A model generated the notes under the pieces. It ran no database searches. It was not told the origin of the DNA and worked only from the letters and a program-made list of their open reading frames with translations. The translations under genes were made by a program, and so were the position numbers. From Gammaproteobacteria bacterium (GTDB taxonomy: Bacteria; Pseudomonadota; Gammaproteobacteria; Pseudomonadales; Pseudohongiellaceae), in NCBI GenBank assembly GCA_002731775.1, contig PCCP01000085.1, positions 1 through 34,568 on the forward strand: DNA of 34,568 nt, in the 5' to 3' direction. This document shows positions 18,534-31,500 of the stretch, in pieces; within the stretch, counting starts at the first letter, position 1, and each line of letters opens with the position of its first letter.

Positions 18534-20306
18534 ATGAAACCTACCGATATCAACGACCCCAACTACTTTCATAAGGTAGTGGATTGTCAATGGGCATGTC
18601 CTGCCCATACGCCCGTGCCTGAATACATCAGGCTCATCGCCGAGAAGCGTTACACCGACGCCTACATGATCAATTGGTATTCCAATGTATTCCCAGGCAT
18701 TCTCGGGCGCACCTGTGATCGCCCCTGTGAGCCAGCCTGCCGGCGTGGGCGCATCGACGAGCAACCGGTTGCCATCTGCCGGCTAAAGCGTGTCGCGGCA
18801 GACTATAAATCCGATATTTCGAAGCATCTGCCAATTATTCCTAAAAAGAAGAACGGAAAACACATCGCCCTGATTGGGGCCGGCCCGGCCGCGCTAACGG
18901 TGGCGGCGGACCTACTGCCGCTGGGTTACGAGATCACCCTGTTCGAAAAAGATGGGGTTGCCGGTGGTGCCATGCGCACTCAAATACCCCGGTTTCGCTT
19001 GCCCGTGGAAGTGCTTGAAGAAGAGCTTAGCTACGTCATCGATCTCGGTATTAATTGCCGCTTCGGTGAAGAAATTACCAGTATGAGGGATTTGCTGGCA
19101 GAGGGATTCGACGCAATCTTCGTAGGCACCGGTGCTCCCCTCGGCAAACACGTGGAACTACCCGGCTTCGAAGAAGCCCGGGATAATATTCACACCGGGA
19201 TCGAATGGTTGGCCAATATCGCCTTCGAACATGTCAGTTCCATCGGCAAGAAAGTGCTGGTCTTAGGCGGAGGCAATACCGCCATGGATTGTTGTCGCAC
19301 GTCCAGGCGTATAGGTGGCGAGGAGGTAACGGTCGTGGTCCGCAGCGGCTTCGACGAAATGAAGGCCTCGGCCTGGGAAATAGAAGACGCCATGAACGAG
19401 GACATCCCTATCCTCAATTTTCACGTCCCCAAACGCTATATCTGTGAAGACGGCAAACTCGTCGCCATGGAATTCGAAAAAGTGCGCAAGGAATATGACA
19501 AGAATGGGAAACGTTTGTTAATCCCCACCGGTGAAGATCCCGTAATCCTGCCCTGTGATGATGTCTTGTGCGCTATCGGTCAGGAGAACAGTCTGCCCTG
19601 GGTCGAGCATGACCTCGGCATCGAGTTCGATAAATCGGAGCTTCCCATCCTCAACAAGCGTACCTTCCAATCCACCCATGAACGCGTCTTTTTTGGCGGC
19701 GACGCAGCCTTCGGTCCGGACAATATCATTTCCGCCGTGGCCCACGGACATGACGTCGCCGTGTCGATCCACCTGAGTTGCAATGAGCAAGACATAAACA
19801 ATAGACCCGACCCCATAACCTCTCTCGCCAGTCAGAAAATGGGTATACATCAATGGTCATACGATAACGACATCAGTAACGATGTACGCTATATCGTACC
19901 CCACGCCGAGAAGGCCAAGACCCTTCACGACGTCAACATGGAAGTTGAACTGGGCTTCGATGAAGCGCTGGCCCTCAAGGAAACCATGCGCTGCCTGAAC
20001 TGCGATGTGCAGACCGTGTTCACCGATCAGCTCTGCATCGAATGCGATGCCTGCGTAGATGTTTGTCCAACCGATTGCATCACCTTCACCGCCAACGGCA
20101 AAGAAAGTGACTTGCGGTCCGCACTGCTGGCGCCGGCGAAAAACCAGGACCAGGACATCTATGTGTCAGGCCCCCTGAACACCGGAAGAGTCATGGCCAA
20201 GAACGAAGATCTGTGCCTGCACTGCGGCCTCTGTGCGGAGCGCTGTCCGACCAATGCCTGGGATATGCGCAAGTATCTGTTTGATACTGCCAAGGCGAGT
20301 GCCTGA
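18534..20306 (+). CDS. korC: GltD-like FAD/NAD(P)-binding iron-sulfur oxidoreductase subunit (KorC-like)
   Basis: Probable electron-transfer subunit linking a 2-oxoacid oxidoreductase to NAD(P). The N-terminal GltD-type cysteine domain has C18/C22 and C61/C65/C69/C82. The FAD Rossmann motif is GAGPAA at 115-120, followed by RFRLP. The NAD(P)-binding motif is GGGNTAMD at 245-252, and the second FAD contact is FFGGDAAFGP...AVAHGHDVA. A C-terminal tail absent from plain GltD carries a CLNC pair (487/490) and two [4Fe-4S] ferredoxin motifs (C501-C511 and C561-C571, each CxxCxxCxxxCP). The stop overlaps the next start as TGATG. Glutamate synthase GltD alone is unlikely, because gltB is absent and the next two genes are OFOR subunits. 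The symbol is by analogy with Azoarcus KorC. Confidence 0.85.
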   Translation: MKPTDINDPNYFHKVVDCQWACPAHTPVPEYIRLIAEKRYTDAYMINWYSNVFPGILGRTCDRPCEPACRRGRIDEQPVAICRLKRVAADYKSDISKHLPIIPKKKNGKHIALIGAGPAALTVAADLLPLGYEITLFEKDGVAGGAMRTQIPRFRLPVEVLEEELSYVIDLGINCRFGEEITSMRDLLAEGFDAIFVGTGAPLGKHVELPGFEEARDNIHTGIEWLANIAFEHVSSIGKKVLVLGGGNTAMDCCRTSRRIGGEEVTVVVRSGFDEMKASAWEIEDAMNEDIPILNFHVPKRYICEDGKLVAMEFEKVRKEYDKNGKRLLIPTGEDPVILPCDDVLCAIGQENSLPWVEHDLGIEFDKSELPILNKRTFQSTHERVFFGGDAAFGPDNIISAVAHGHDVAVSIHLSCNEQDINNRPDPITSLASQKMGIHQWSYDNDISNDVRYIVPHAEKAKTLHDVNMEVELGFDEALALKETMRCLNCDVQTVFTDQLCIECDACVDVCPTDCITFTANGKESDLRSALLAPAKNQDQDIYVSGPLNTGRVMAKNEDLCLHCGLCAERCPTNAWDMRKYLFDTAKASA

Positions 20307-22162
20307 TGCCTGAACTGATTAAATCCAGCAAGGTGAAAACCATCACCAGAGTCAACGATTTCATCATCAAGTTTGCCAATGTGAACGGCTCCGGTTCTGC
20401 CAGCGCCAACAAGTTGTTTGCCAAATCCGTGTTCCGTATGGGCATTCCGGTGAGTCCGAACAATATTTTTCCGTCGAATATTCAAGGTCTGCCCACCTGG
20501 TATGAAGTCCGCATTAGCGACGCCGGTTACCTGGGACGTCGTGAAGGCATTGACTTTATGGTGGCCATGAATGAACAGACCATCAAGAGCGACATCGATT
20601 TGGTGGTGCCCGGCGGTTATGTGCTATATGACTCATCCAAGGCCCTGACCGCCGATCTGATTCGAGATGATGTGCAATATCTGGGCATCCCGCTGAAAGA
20701 TATTTGCCTGCGGGAGTTTGACCACCCTGCCCAGCGCCATCTGTTCAAAAATATCGTCTATGTGGGAGCCCTCTCTGCTTTTCTCGATATGGATTTCAGG
20801 ATACTAACCTCCATGGTTGGCGAGCAGTTCCGTGGCAAGGAAAAGCTCATTTTACCTAACATTCATGCTCTGGAACTCGGTCACCAATATGCGAAGGAGA
20901 ATTTTTCCTGCCCCCTGGACTTGCGACTAAAAGCCGGCAACAAGACCAAGAATAAAATACTGATCGATGGCAATACGGCGATCGGATTAGGTTGCGTCTA
21001 TGGCGGCGCCACCATCGCCGCCTGGTATCCAATTACACCTTCCACTTCGGCAGTAGATAGTTTTGGCAAATACTGTAAGCGCCTGAGAATCGACCCAGGC
21101 ACGGGCAAGAAAAAATATGCCATCATTCAAGCCGAAGACGAACTGGCGGCGATCGGTATTGCCATCGGTGCCGGTTGGAATGGAGCCAGGGCGTTCACCG
21201 CCACCAGCGGACCCGGTATATCCCTGATGCAGGAATTTTTAGGCCTGGCCTATTTTGCCGAAGTACCAGTTGTGTTATTTAACATTCAGAGAGTCGGACC
21301 TTCCACGGGCATGCCTACTCGCACGCAGCAGGGCGATCTGTTGGCCTGCGCTTACGCTTCCCACGGTGACACCAAGCATGTACTCCTTTTTCCTTCGTCG
21401 CCAACCGAATGTTTCGAATTCGCTGCCCGGGCTTTCGATATCGCCGATCGACTGCAGTCACCGGTGATAGTGATGAGCGATCTAGAACTAGGAATGAATG
21501 AGCAAATATGTGACCCGCTGAACTGGGATGACAAGCATGAGTACGACCGCGGCAAGGTGTTAAACGCCGCACAATTGGAAGAGATAGGAAAATTTGGTCG
21601 CTACCTGGATGTGGATGGCGATGGAATTAGCTATCGCACCTATCCAGGAACACACCCGGACCTGGGCAGCTATTTTACTCGCGGTAGCTCACACAATCCC
21701 TACGCTGCATACACCGAAGACGGCGATGTCTATGCCGACATGATGGACCAGTTGACGCTAAAATTACAAACTGCGCTCAGATATATTCCAGAACCGGAAA
21801 TTTCCGGCGACGGCAAAAACAAACTAGGGCTAATGTATTTCGGCAGCACCAGCTTGGCCATCCAGGAAGTCCTCGACAGCCTTAACAAGAAAGGCATCAA
21901 GCTCGATACCCTGCGAGTCAGGGCATTCCCGTTTCATCCTGCTGTTGGTGAGTTTCTGGACCACCACGAGCTGACCTATGTGATCGAGCAAAACCGGGAT
22001 GCACAGCTAAAAAGCCTTTTGAAAATCGAATGCAATGCACGTCATGAGAAGATGCATTCCATTCTCAGCTACAATGGTGTGTTGGTGAGTGCACAGCGTA
22101 TTGAACAGGAAATACTGAACTCGATGCAGAGCCTGGAAGACTCCGGGGAGATTCCCGCCTGA
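20306..22162 (+). CDS. korA: 2-oxoacid:acceptor oxidoreductase, fused gamma-alpha subunit (KorA)
   Basis: Catalytic subunit of a thiamine-diphosphate and CoA-dependent 2-oxoacid oxidoreductase. Residues about 20-200 are the gamma domain (NGSGSASANKLF, GLPTWYEVRISDAGYLGR). Residues about 215-618 are the alpha domain, with the signature YPITPST at 241-247, AEDELAAIGIAIGAGWNG, TATSGPGISLM, and the C-terminal domain (VRAFPFHP...VIEQNRDAQL). The gamma-alpha fusion and the 618-residue length fit KorA-type 2-oxoglutarate enzymes rather than the single-chain pyruvate:ferredoxin oxidoreductase. It is translationally coupled to korC by a 1-bp overlap and followed by korB after 32 bp. 2-Oxoglutarate is the favoured substrate, but branched-chain 2-oxoacids cannot be excluded from sequence reading alone. 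Confidence 0.9.
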   Translation: MPELIKSSKVKTITRVNDFIIKFANVNGSGSASANKLFAKSVFRMGIPVSPNNIFPSNIQGLPTWYEVRISDAGYLGRREGIDFMVAMNEQTIKSDIDLVVPGGYVLYDSSKALTADLIRDDVQYLGIPLKDICLREFDHPAQRHLFKNIVYVGALSAFLDMDFRILTSMVGEQFRGKEKLILPNIHALELGHQYAKENFSCPLDLRLKAGNKTKNKILIDGNTAIGLGCVYGGATIAAWYPITPSTSAVDSFGKYCKRLRIDPGTGKKKYAIIQAEDELAAIGIAIGAGWNGARAFTATSGPGISLMQEFLGLAYFAEVPVVLFNIQRVGPSTGMPTRTQQGDLLACAYASHGDTKHVLLFPSSPTECFEFAARAFDIADRLQSPVIVMSDLELGMNEQICDPLNWDDKHEYDRGKVLNAAQLEEIGKFGRYLDVDGDGISYRTYPGTHPDLGSYFTRGSSHNPYAAYTEDGDVYADMMDQLTLKLQTALRYIPEPEISGDGKNKLGLMYFGSTSLAIQEVLDSLNKKGIKLDTLRVRAFPFHPAVGEFLDHHELTYVIEQNRDAQLKSLLKIECNARHEKMHSILSYNGVLVSAQRIEQEILNSMQSLEDSGEIPA

Positions 22163-22194
22163 ATAACTAGCAGAGCTAAGGGTGAAATAAAACC

Positions 22195-23250
22195 ATGAGC
22201 TATATCGGTAAACCGAAATTTCAACATCCGCAATTAGAGACCAACGAACTTGGCCTGACTCGCAGAGACTATGAGGGTTCCTTCACTACGTTGTGCGCTG
22301 GCTGCGGTCATGATTCGATTAGTGCCGCGATCATCCAGGCCACCGCCGAGATGTCGCTGGAACCTCATCGCGTGGCAAAAATTTCTGGTATAGGCTGTTC
22401 CTCAAAGATCCCCGCCTATTTTCTTAGCAAGTCCCACAGCTTCAACTCTGTTCATGGTCGCATGCCATCTGTGGCAACTGGTGCCAATCTGGCCAACAAG
22501 GAACTGCATTACCTCGGCATCTCCGGCGACGGTGACAGCGCTTCAATCGGTCTCGGCCAGTTCTGTCATATCGTCAGGCGGCGCATCAACATGCTCTATA
22601 TCATCGCAAACAATGGCACTTACGGTCTCACCAAGGGGCAACTTTCCGCCACCGCCGACCTCGGCTCCAGAACCAAATCTGGTGACGAAAGTCGATTCGA
22701 TAATATCGATATGGCAACCCTGGCGATAGAACTGGGCGCCAGCTTCGTCGCCCGTAGTTTTTCTGGTGACAAGAAACAGCTGATACCTCTGATCCAGGCC
22801 GGCCTGACCCATAAGGGCTTTGCCTTCATCGACATCGTTTCCCCTTGCGTAACATTTAATAACACCGATGCATCTACCCAGGGCTATAAAAACACCTGGG
22901 AAAACTATGTCGCCTTGAGCGAAATCGATTTCGTGCCCATGCGCGAAGAGATCACCACCAGTTATGATGCTGGCAAGGAAAAAGAAATTACCCTGCACGA
23001 TGGCTCGGTGATTCGCCTGCACAAGACCGGCAATAATTACGATCCCTACGATAAGGAAAATGCGCTGCATCATATTTCTCAGCACAAGAGGCAGGGGAAG
23101 ATCGCTACCGGCTTGCTGTATATCAACCAATCCACTTCCGATTATCATGAATTGCAGGATACCGTGGACAAGCCATTTAACACCCTTACCCACCACGACC
23201 TCTGTCCCGGCAGCGATGTACTGGCAGATATAAACAATACCTTTCGTTAA
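22195..23250 (+). CDS. korB: 2-oxoacid:acceptor oxidoreductase beta subunit (KorB)
   Basis: The thiamine-diphosphate-binding subunit. The TPP/Mg motif runs from GDGD (111-114) to NNGTYGLTKGQ (139-149). Four cysteines, C34 and C37 (LCAGCGHDS), C68 (GIGCSSK) and C218 (SPCVTF), have the spacing expected for the single [4Fe-4S] cluster of OFOR beta subunits. The 351-residue length is normal. An AAGGG ribosome site lies about 14 nt before the ATG. It is the last gene of the korC-korA-korB operon; a weak hairpin (23293-23312) without a T run follows. With KorA it would convert a 2-oxoacid and CoA to acyl-CoA and CO2, passing electrons to the KorC clusters. Confidence 0.93.
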   Translation: MSYIGKPKFQHPQLETNELGLTRRDYEGSFTTLCAGCGHDSISAAIIQATAEMSLEPHRVAKISGIGCSSKIPAYFLSKSHSFNSVHGRMPSVATGANLANKELHYLGISGDGDSASIGLGQFCHIVRRRINMLYIIANNGTYGLTKGQLSATADLGSRTKSGDESRFDNIDMATLAIELGASFVARSFSGDKKQLIPLIQAGLTHKGFAFIDIVSPCVTFNNTDASTQGYKNTWENYVALSEIDFVPMREEITTSYDAGKEKEITLHDGSVIRLHKTGNNYDPYDKENALHHISQHKRQGKIATGLLYINQSTSDYHELQDTVDKPFNTLTHHDLCPGSDVLADINNTFR

Positions 23251-23318
23251 CTTTTATTTAGCGGCATGACTGAGCCTGACTACAGGGCGCCCGCTCTACA
23301 TGATTAAAGAGCCCCCGA

Positions 23319-24089
23319 CTAATCGCGATGCAGTTTGATTAATTCATAGGCGGCCTTGATGTCCTGGGTCTTCCTGGTGGCGAGGACAATCATCTCTTCC
23401 GGTAATCCCTTGGCCACCAGTTTATCCGGGTGATGCTGATTCATCTGCCTGCGGTAGGCTTTTTTCAATTCGGCGGCACCGACGCCGGGCTTGCAGGAGA
23501 GAAGTGTATAGGCGGCCTCGAGTTTGTCTTCGATGGATTTATCGCTGGCAAAATGGGCCTGTCCGGACAGGCGAGATCGGAGCTGGGCATAGTCGGCTTT
23601 CGAATAACCGAGATCGGCGGCGATCCCCTCCAGGATTTTTTGTTCCCGGCTAACCAGGCGACCATCGGCAAAAGCGGTCGCGGTGATAATTTCCAGGAAC
23701 ATCTGAATGAGGTTGCGGCGTCTATAACACTCGCGCTTGAATTGTGCCAGCACCTCACGCACCGGGAAACCATCTTTTTTGCCTTCGTTAAATAGTTTGA
23801 TGGCGACTTTGCGCTGCACAGACCCCAGATGCATCTGCCGGATTACCTGCTCGGTGAGTGCTATTTCATCCGCGGTAACCTTGCCATCGGACTTGGCGAT
23901 ATAACCCATCAATGCGAAGGTAGTGGTAAAGAAAACGGACTGGACTCGCTCGGTATCTCCCAGTCCCAGTGCAGGCCCACGCTTGGCGCCGTCGAAATAG
24001 TTGCCCAGTGAAGCGCCCATTAGTGCGCCAAGCGGTCCTCCCAGCATAAAACCAAAGGTGCCGCCTACTACTTTCCCCCACCAACTCAT
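23319..24089 (-). CDS. djlA: Membrane-anchored co-chaperone DjlA
   Basis: A J-domain protein that stimulates DnaK at the inner membrane. The N-terminal segment MSWWGKVVGGTFGFMLGG is the hallmark Gly-rich membrane helix, with a type III topology in E. coli. Residues about 50-170 are the TerB-like helical domain (DGKVTADEIALTEQVIRQM, then ADGRLVSREQKIL). The C-terminal J domain (about 186-256) contains KKAYRRQMNQHHPDKL with the HPD triad. At 256 residues it is slightly shorter than E. coli DjlA. The GAGAG ribosome site sits 7-8 nt upstream. It is last in the minus-strand run from smc, 97 bp after the transglycosylase stop, so it may have its own promoter. Confidence 0.93.
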   Translation of the reverse strand: MSWWGKVVGGTFGFMLGGPLGALMGASLGNYFDGAKRGPALGLGDTERVQSVFFTTTFALMGYIAKSDGKVTADEIALTEQVIRQMHLGSVQRKVAIKLFNEGKKDGFPVREVLAQFKRECYRRRNLIQMFLEIITATAFADGRLVSREQKILEGIAADLGYSKADYAQLRSRLSGQAHFASDKSIEDKLEAAYTLLSCKPGVGAAELKKAYRRQMNQHHPDKLVAKGLPEEMIVLATRKTQDIKAAYELIKLHRD

Positions 24090-24186
24090 AAGCTACTCTC
24101 TGTTTGAGATTCAATTGATCACGCCACAGCAGCAATTCCACGGACCAATGGGAACGCGATAAACGGCTACCGAAATGGCAAGTTTA

Positions 24187-24807
24187 TTAAGAAATAAGGC
24201 GCTGAAACCAATTTTTGTCCAGCTCCCGTCTGCACCCTTCCAGTTGAGTGGCGAAGCGGCTTGAATTGGACTGTACCCGGGCTGCCGCATCCACTAGCCA
24301 TTGCTTGCTGCGGTAGCTGCCACGCTGATAACCCCCGTTACCCTCGTGATATGCATAATACAGATCCCTGGCGTCGTCGCGGTCGATGCGACTGATACGA
24401 CTGGAATTGGCGTTATACCAGGCGACAAAGTCCACCGCATCGGCAAAATTCGCGCGGGAGGCCCCCCGGTTGCCGGCTTTAGCCATGTACTCTGCCCAGG
24501 TGGTGTCCAAAGCCTGGGCGTAGCCGTAGGCAGAAGAAGCTCTAGGGCCCGGAAAGATCCAGAGAAACCGCGAGCGCGCGGGTTTGGCCCGGGCCTCGAA
24601 CGCAGACTCCTGGTAGATAAACGCCATATTGATCGCAATCGGCACACCCCAGCGTTGTTCCGCATTGTGGGCAGCCTTGTACCAGGAACGCCGATCTTCG
24701 AAAATGCTACAGACATCAGTGACGTCACTCGGTGGCGAACTCGCACAGGACGTCTGTAGTATCAGGCATGCCAACACGATAAGATTTTGTTTTTTCGGTA
24801 AATTCAC
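24187..24807 (-). CDS. Lytic transglycosylase-like SLT-domain envelope protein
   Basis: A predicted murein-cleaving enzyme of the SLT/lysozyme-like fold. A GTG at 24807 with GGAA 7-10 nt upstream is preferred over the TTG at 24819. It gives a signal sequence MNLPKKQNLIVLACLILQTSC. The LQTSC lipobox is imperfect (Gln at -3), so lipidation is likely but not assured. The catalytic Glu is in AFIYQESAFEARAKP, followed by SSAYGYAQALDTTWAEYM and then VDFVAWYNANSS and YYAYHEGNGGYQRGSY, which match the Gly-rich third motif of SLT family 1-like domains. The length is 206 residues from this start. It follows ligA by about 40 bp on the same strand. Confidence 0.82.
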   Translation of the reverse strand: MNLPKKQNLIVLACLILQTSCASSPPSDVTDVCSIFEDRRSWYKAAHNAEQRWGVPIAINMAFIYQESAFEARAKPARSRFLWIFPGPRASSAYGYAQALDTTWAEYMAKAGNRGASRANFADAVDFVAWYNANSSRISRIDRDDARDLYYAYHEGNGGYQRGSYRSKQWLVDAAARVQSNSSRFATQLEGCRRELDKNWFQRLIS

Positions 24808-24847
24808 AACATATTCCAAGAATACAGCGGGTCTGGTCCCGCAAGTT

Positions 24848-28449
<3,602 letters not shown>

Positions 28450-28571
28450 AGCAAGAATTCAAGCAGCATTAGGATGTTGCCCGGATTATTCAAAATTATT
28501 AATGTTATCTTACAGTTACCGCATTTTCTTTAGCACGAAAACGGCTTTTTCAGGCAGGATTTTTAAAACCA

Positions 28572-31500
28572 CTAGTTGGCGGCCAATTCCGCCGCCGCAT
28601 CGATATCCACGGCGACAACCCGAGATACACCGGGCTCATGCATGGTAACACCCAGCAATTGATTCGCCATCTCCATAGTCAGCTTGTTATGGGTGATGAA
28701 AATGAATTGCACATTAGCGGCCATTTCCCGCACCAGCTTGGCGTAACGCTCTACATTTGCGTCATCCAAAGGCGCGTCAACCTCATCCAGCATACAGAAC
28801 GGCGACGGATTCAACTGGAAGATTGAAAACACCAGGGCTATGGCTGTCATCGCTTTCTCTCCACCGGAGAGCAGGTGGATGGTGCTATTACGTTTACCCG
28901 GCGGCCGCGCCATGATGGCGACACCAGTATCGAGGAGGTCATCACCGGTCATATCCAGGTAGGCATGACCGCCACCGAAGACCTTCGGAAATAATTTTTG
29001 CAGACCCGAGTTAATCTTGTCGAAGGTTTCCTTAAAGCGCGCGCGGGTTTCCTTGTCAATCTTTCGGATAGCGTTCTGCAGTGTATTCAGTGCTTTTTCG
29101 AGGTCTTCATTCTGTTTGTCCAAATACACTTTTCGCTCGGACGCTTGTTTGTATTCGTCTATCGCAGCGAGGTTTATTGGTCCCAGGCGTTGAATCCTGT
29201 TGCCCAGTTTTTCAAGCTCCTGCTCGCATTCCTGCTGTTCCATACCATCCGGAAGCTCTGCCAGAACCACTTCGAGGTCGAATTTTGCCGCCTGCAATTG
29301 CTCCAGAATACCCTCACGTTTTACCGAAGCACCCTCATTCTTCAAGCGCATTTGCATCAGCGACTCACGCACCGTATTCAGCTGCTCCAGTTTCTGGTTT
29401 CGCTGCTGCTCTAATGATCTTATGCTATGTTCGTTGTCATCGACCTTGGCTTTTGCCGCTGTCAATTCCTTCTCCACTGTCAGCCTTTTCTGCAGCAATG
29501 ATTCCAGATCCTTGCGCATGGTTTGAACCGGCTCATCTGATTCTGCTAACTGGGTATGTAGAGACTCCATCCGTTCCTTGGATCGCTGCATCTGGCTGGC
29601 CATACGGTCCATGGTTTCCCGGGTGGATTGTAGCTGAGACTGAGTTGACTGTTGTTTTAGCGCCAGTTCATGAACCAGATCCTTGTCTGTGGCAGCGTTG
29701 GCACGGCATTTCTCCAGCGCCTCCCGTGTTCCGTCTCTGTTGGCTTCCAGTCGCTCGCGGTCACCGATGTCACGTTCCATGTCATCCAGCGCCTGCTGCA
29801 AGCGGGCCCTGGCTTCGGCTGTATTCTCCTCTTCCAGCGTAAGCTGGCGCGCGAGTTCCTCCAATTCGCGCTGGAGTCGCTGCGCGCGTAAGTTTGCCTC
29901 CTCCACCTTAGCCATGCTGGCGCTGATCAGGGATTTGAGATCACTCAGTTCACGGGATTTTTTGCTAATTTCGGTTTGCGTAGCCTCGCGTGCAGATTCA
30001 TCCTTAGAAAGGGCCGACTTGAGCCGTTCCTGATGTTCAATTAATTTGTTAGATTTATTGTTTAAGTATTTTATATTTATGGATATTTCAGAAATTAGAC
30101 TCCGTCTTTCAACAACGGAATTCTGCTTGTTTTCCGTGTAAATCTGAATCCAGCTCGTGCCCAGCCAGACCCCATTGGCGGTAATTATAGACTCACCAGC
30201 GGTCAACTGATCCCGACTAGCCAGAGCGTCTGCCAGATTGTCAGCCACGTAGATATCCGCGAGCAGATCGCCCAGGTCCCAATCACAACTCACCTTGGTA
30301 GCGAGCAAGGTCAGCTCGGCGTTCGCGTTCGCGGCCTCAGACCCTGGCGCGACCGTTAGTACATCGATCAAGCCGAGCTTGCCTTGTGGTAATTCGGCCA
30401 GCAGAGAACCCAGATTGCCTAGCCCCTCTACGCAAATACTCTGCAGGGAATCCCCGAGAACGGTTTCCACAGCCATCTCCCAACCGGCGGCGATCTTCAG
30501 GCTCTCGCCGAGTCGCAGCTGGTTATCCATGCCCTTCTGCCTCAACCAGCGATTAATCTCCTGCTGATCTTGTCCCAATGCCGCCTGTTGCAGGGCCTCC
30601 AGGGACGCCAGCTTGCCCCTGGCCGTCTGTAATTCACTGCGCACTGCGTCGAGGTCTGTAGAATTAGTGGCCAGCGCCTGGCGCCGATTCTCTAGTTGTA
30701 GACCTAATTTTGTATTCCTGGCCTGCCCTGAACCAATATCCGTTTCCAGCTTGTTGATTTGTCTGGTGGTCTCGGTGATGGACTCATCTTCCGGGCTTGC
30801 GGCGATAGCCTGTTGTTCCTGTTCGAGGTTCTGCTTTCTTTCCAGACCACGATCGACGATTTTTTCCAGCTGTTGGATCCGTGATTGTTCCACCTCTGCC
30901 GACTGCCTCGGTTCCTCCGCTCGCTGATTAAAGGCATCCCATTCCTGCTGCCACTGTTGTAATTTTTGCTCCGCATTCTCGAGCAGCTTGGTTGATTCGG
31001 CCTCAGAATTCGTTGCCGCTTCCAGCTCAGGGCTTATGAGTCGAAGCTCGGCATCGAGCTGGGTAATCTTCTTCAGGTCCACATCCAATTCTTCTTTGGT
31101 CTGGGACCAGCCCTCTTCGGTCTCCGAAAGATCGAGCCGCAACTGATCGGTGCGCTCGATATGATGTTCGATGGACTGCTCGATGCGCGCAATATCGTTC
31201 CCCAGGCTATAGAAATGTTCCTGCACTTCACCGAGGGCATCGGTCAAATCCGCGTTGTCAGACAGATGTTTTTCCACTCTCGCGTCTAATTTCCGTTGCT
31301 CTGCCGTGGTCGCTTCGATATTGATTTCCAGGGAATTAATACTCTCTTGATTGGAACGTAATTCGTCATCCAGACTGCGCCAACGCAGCGCGTTCAGGTT
31401 CGCCGTCGTCTGCCGCTCTTGTTGTTTAAATTCACCATATTTTTCGGCGGCAACAGATTGGCGCTTAAGGTGCTGAAGTTGACGTTCCAGCTCGTCTCTG

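Noticed and set aside
18534..20306. Calling the flavoprotein glutamate synthase small subunit (gltD)
   Set aside because: No gltB neighbour, an extra ferredoxin tail, and tight coupling to OFOR subunits argue for an electron-transfer subunit of the Kor complex.
22543..23196. A 217-codon minus-strand frame inside korB
   Set aside because: Antisense to the conserved TPP and cysteine motifs of korB; its composition is that of a reverse-strand shadow.
23293..23312. GCTCT/AGAGC hairpin after korB, considered as a terminator
   Set aside because: Only 5 bp of stem, a 10-nt loop and no T run on either strand.
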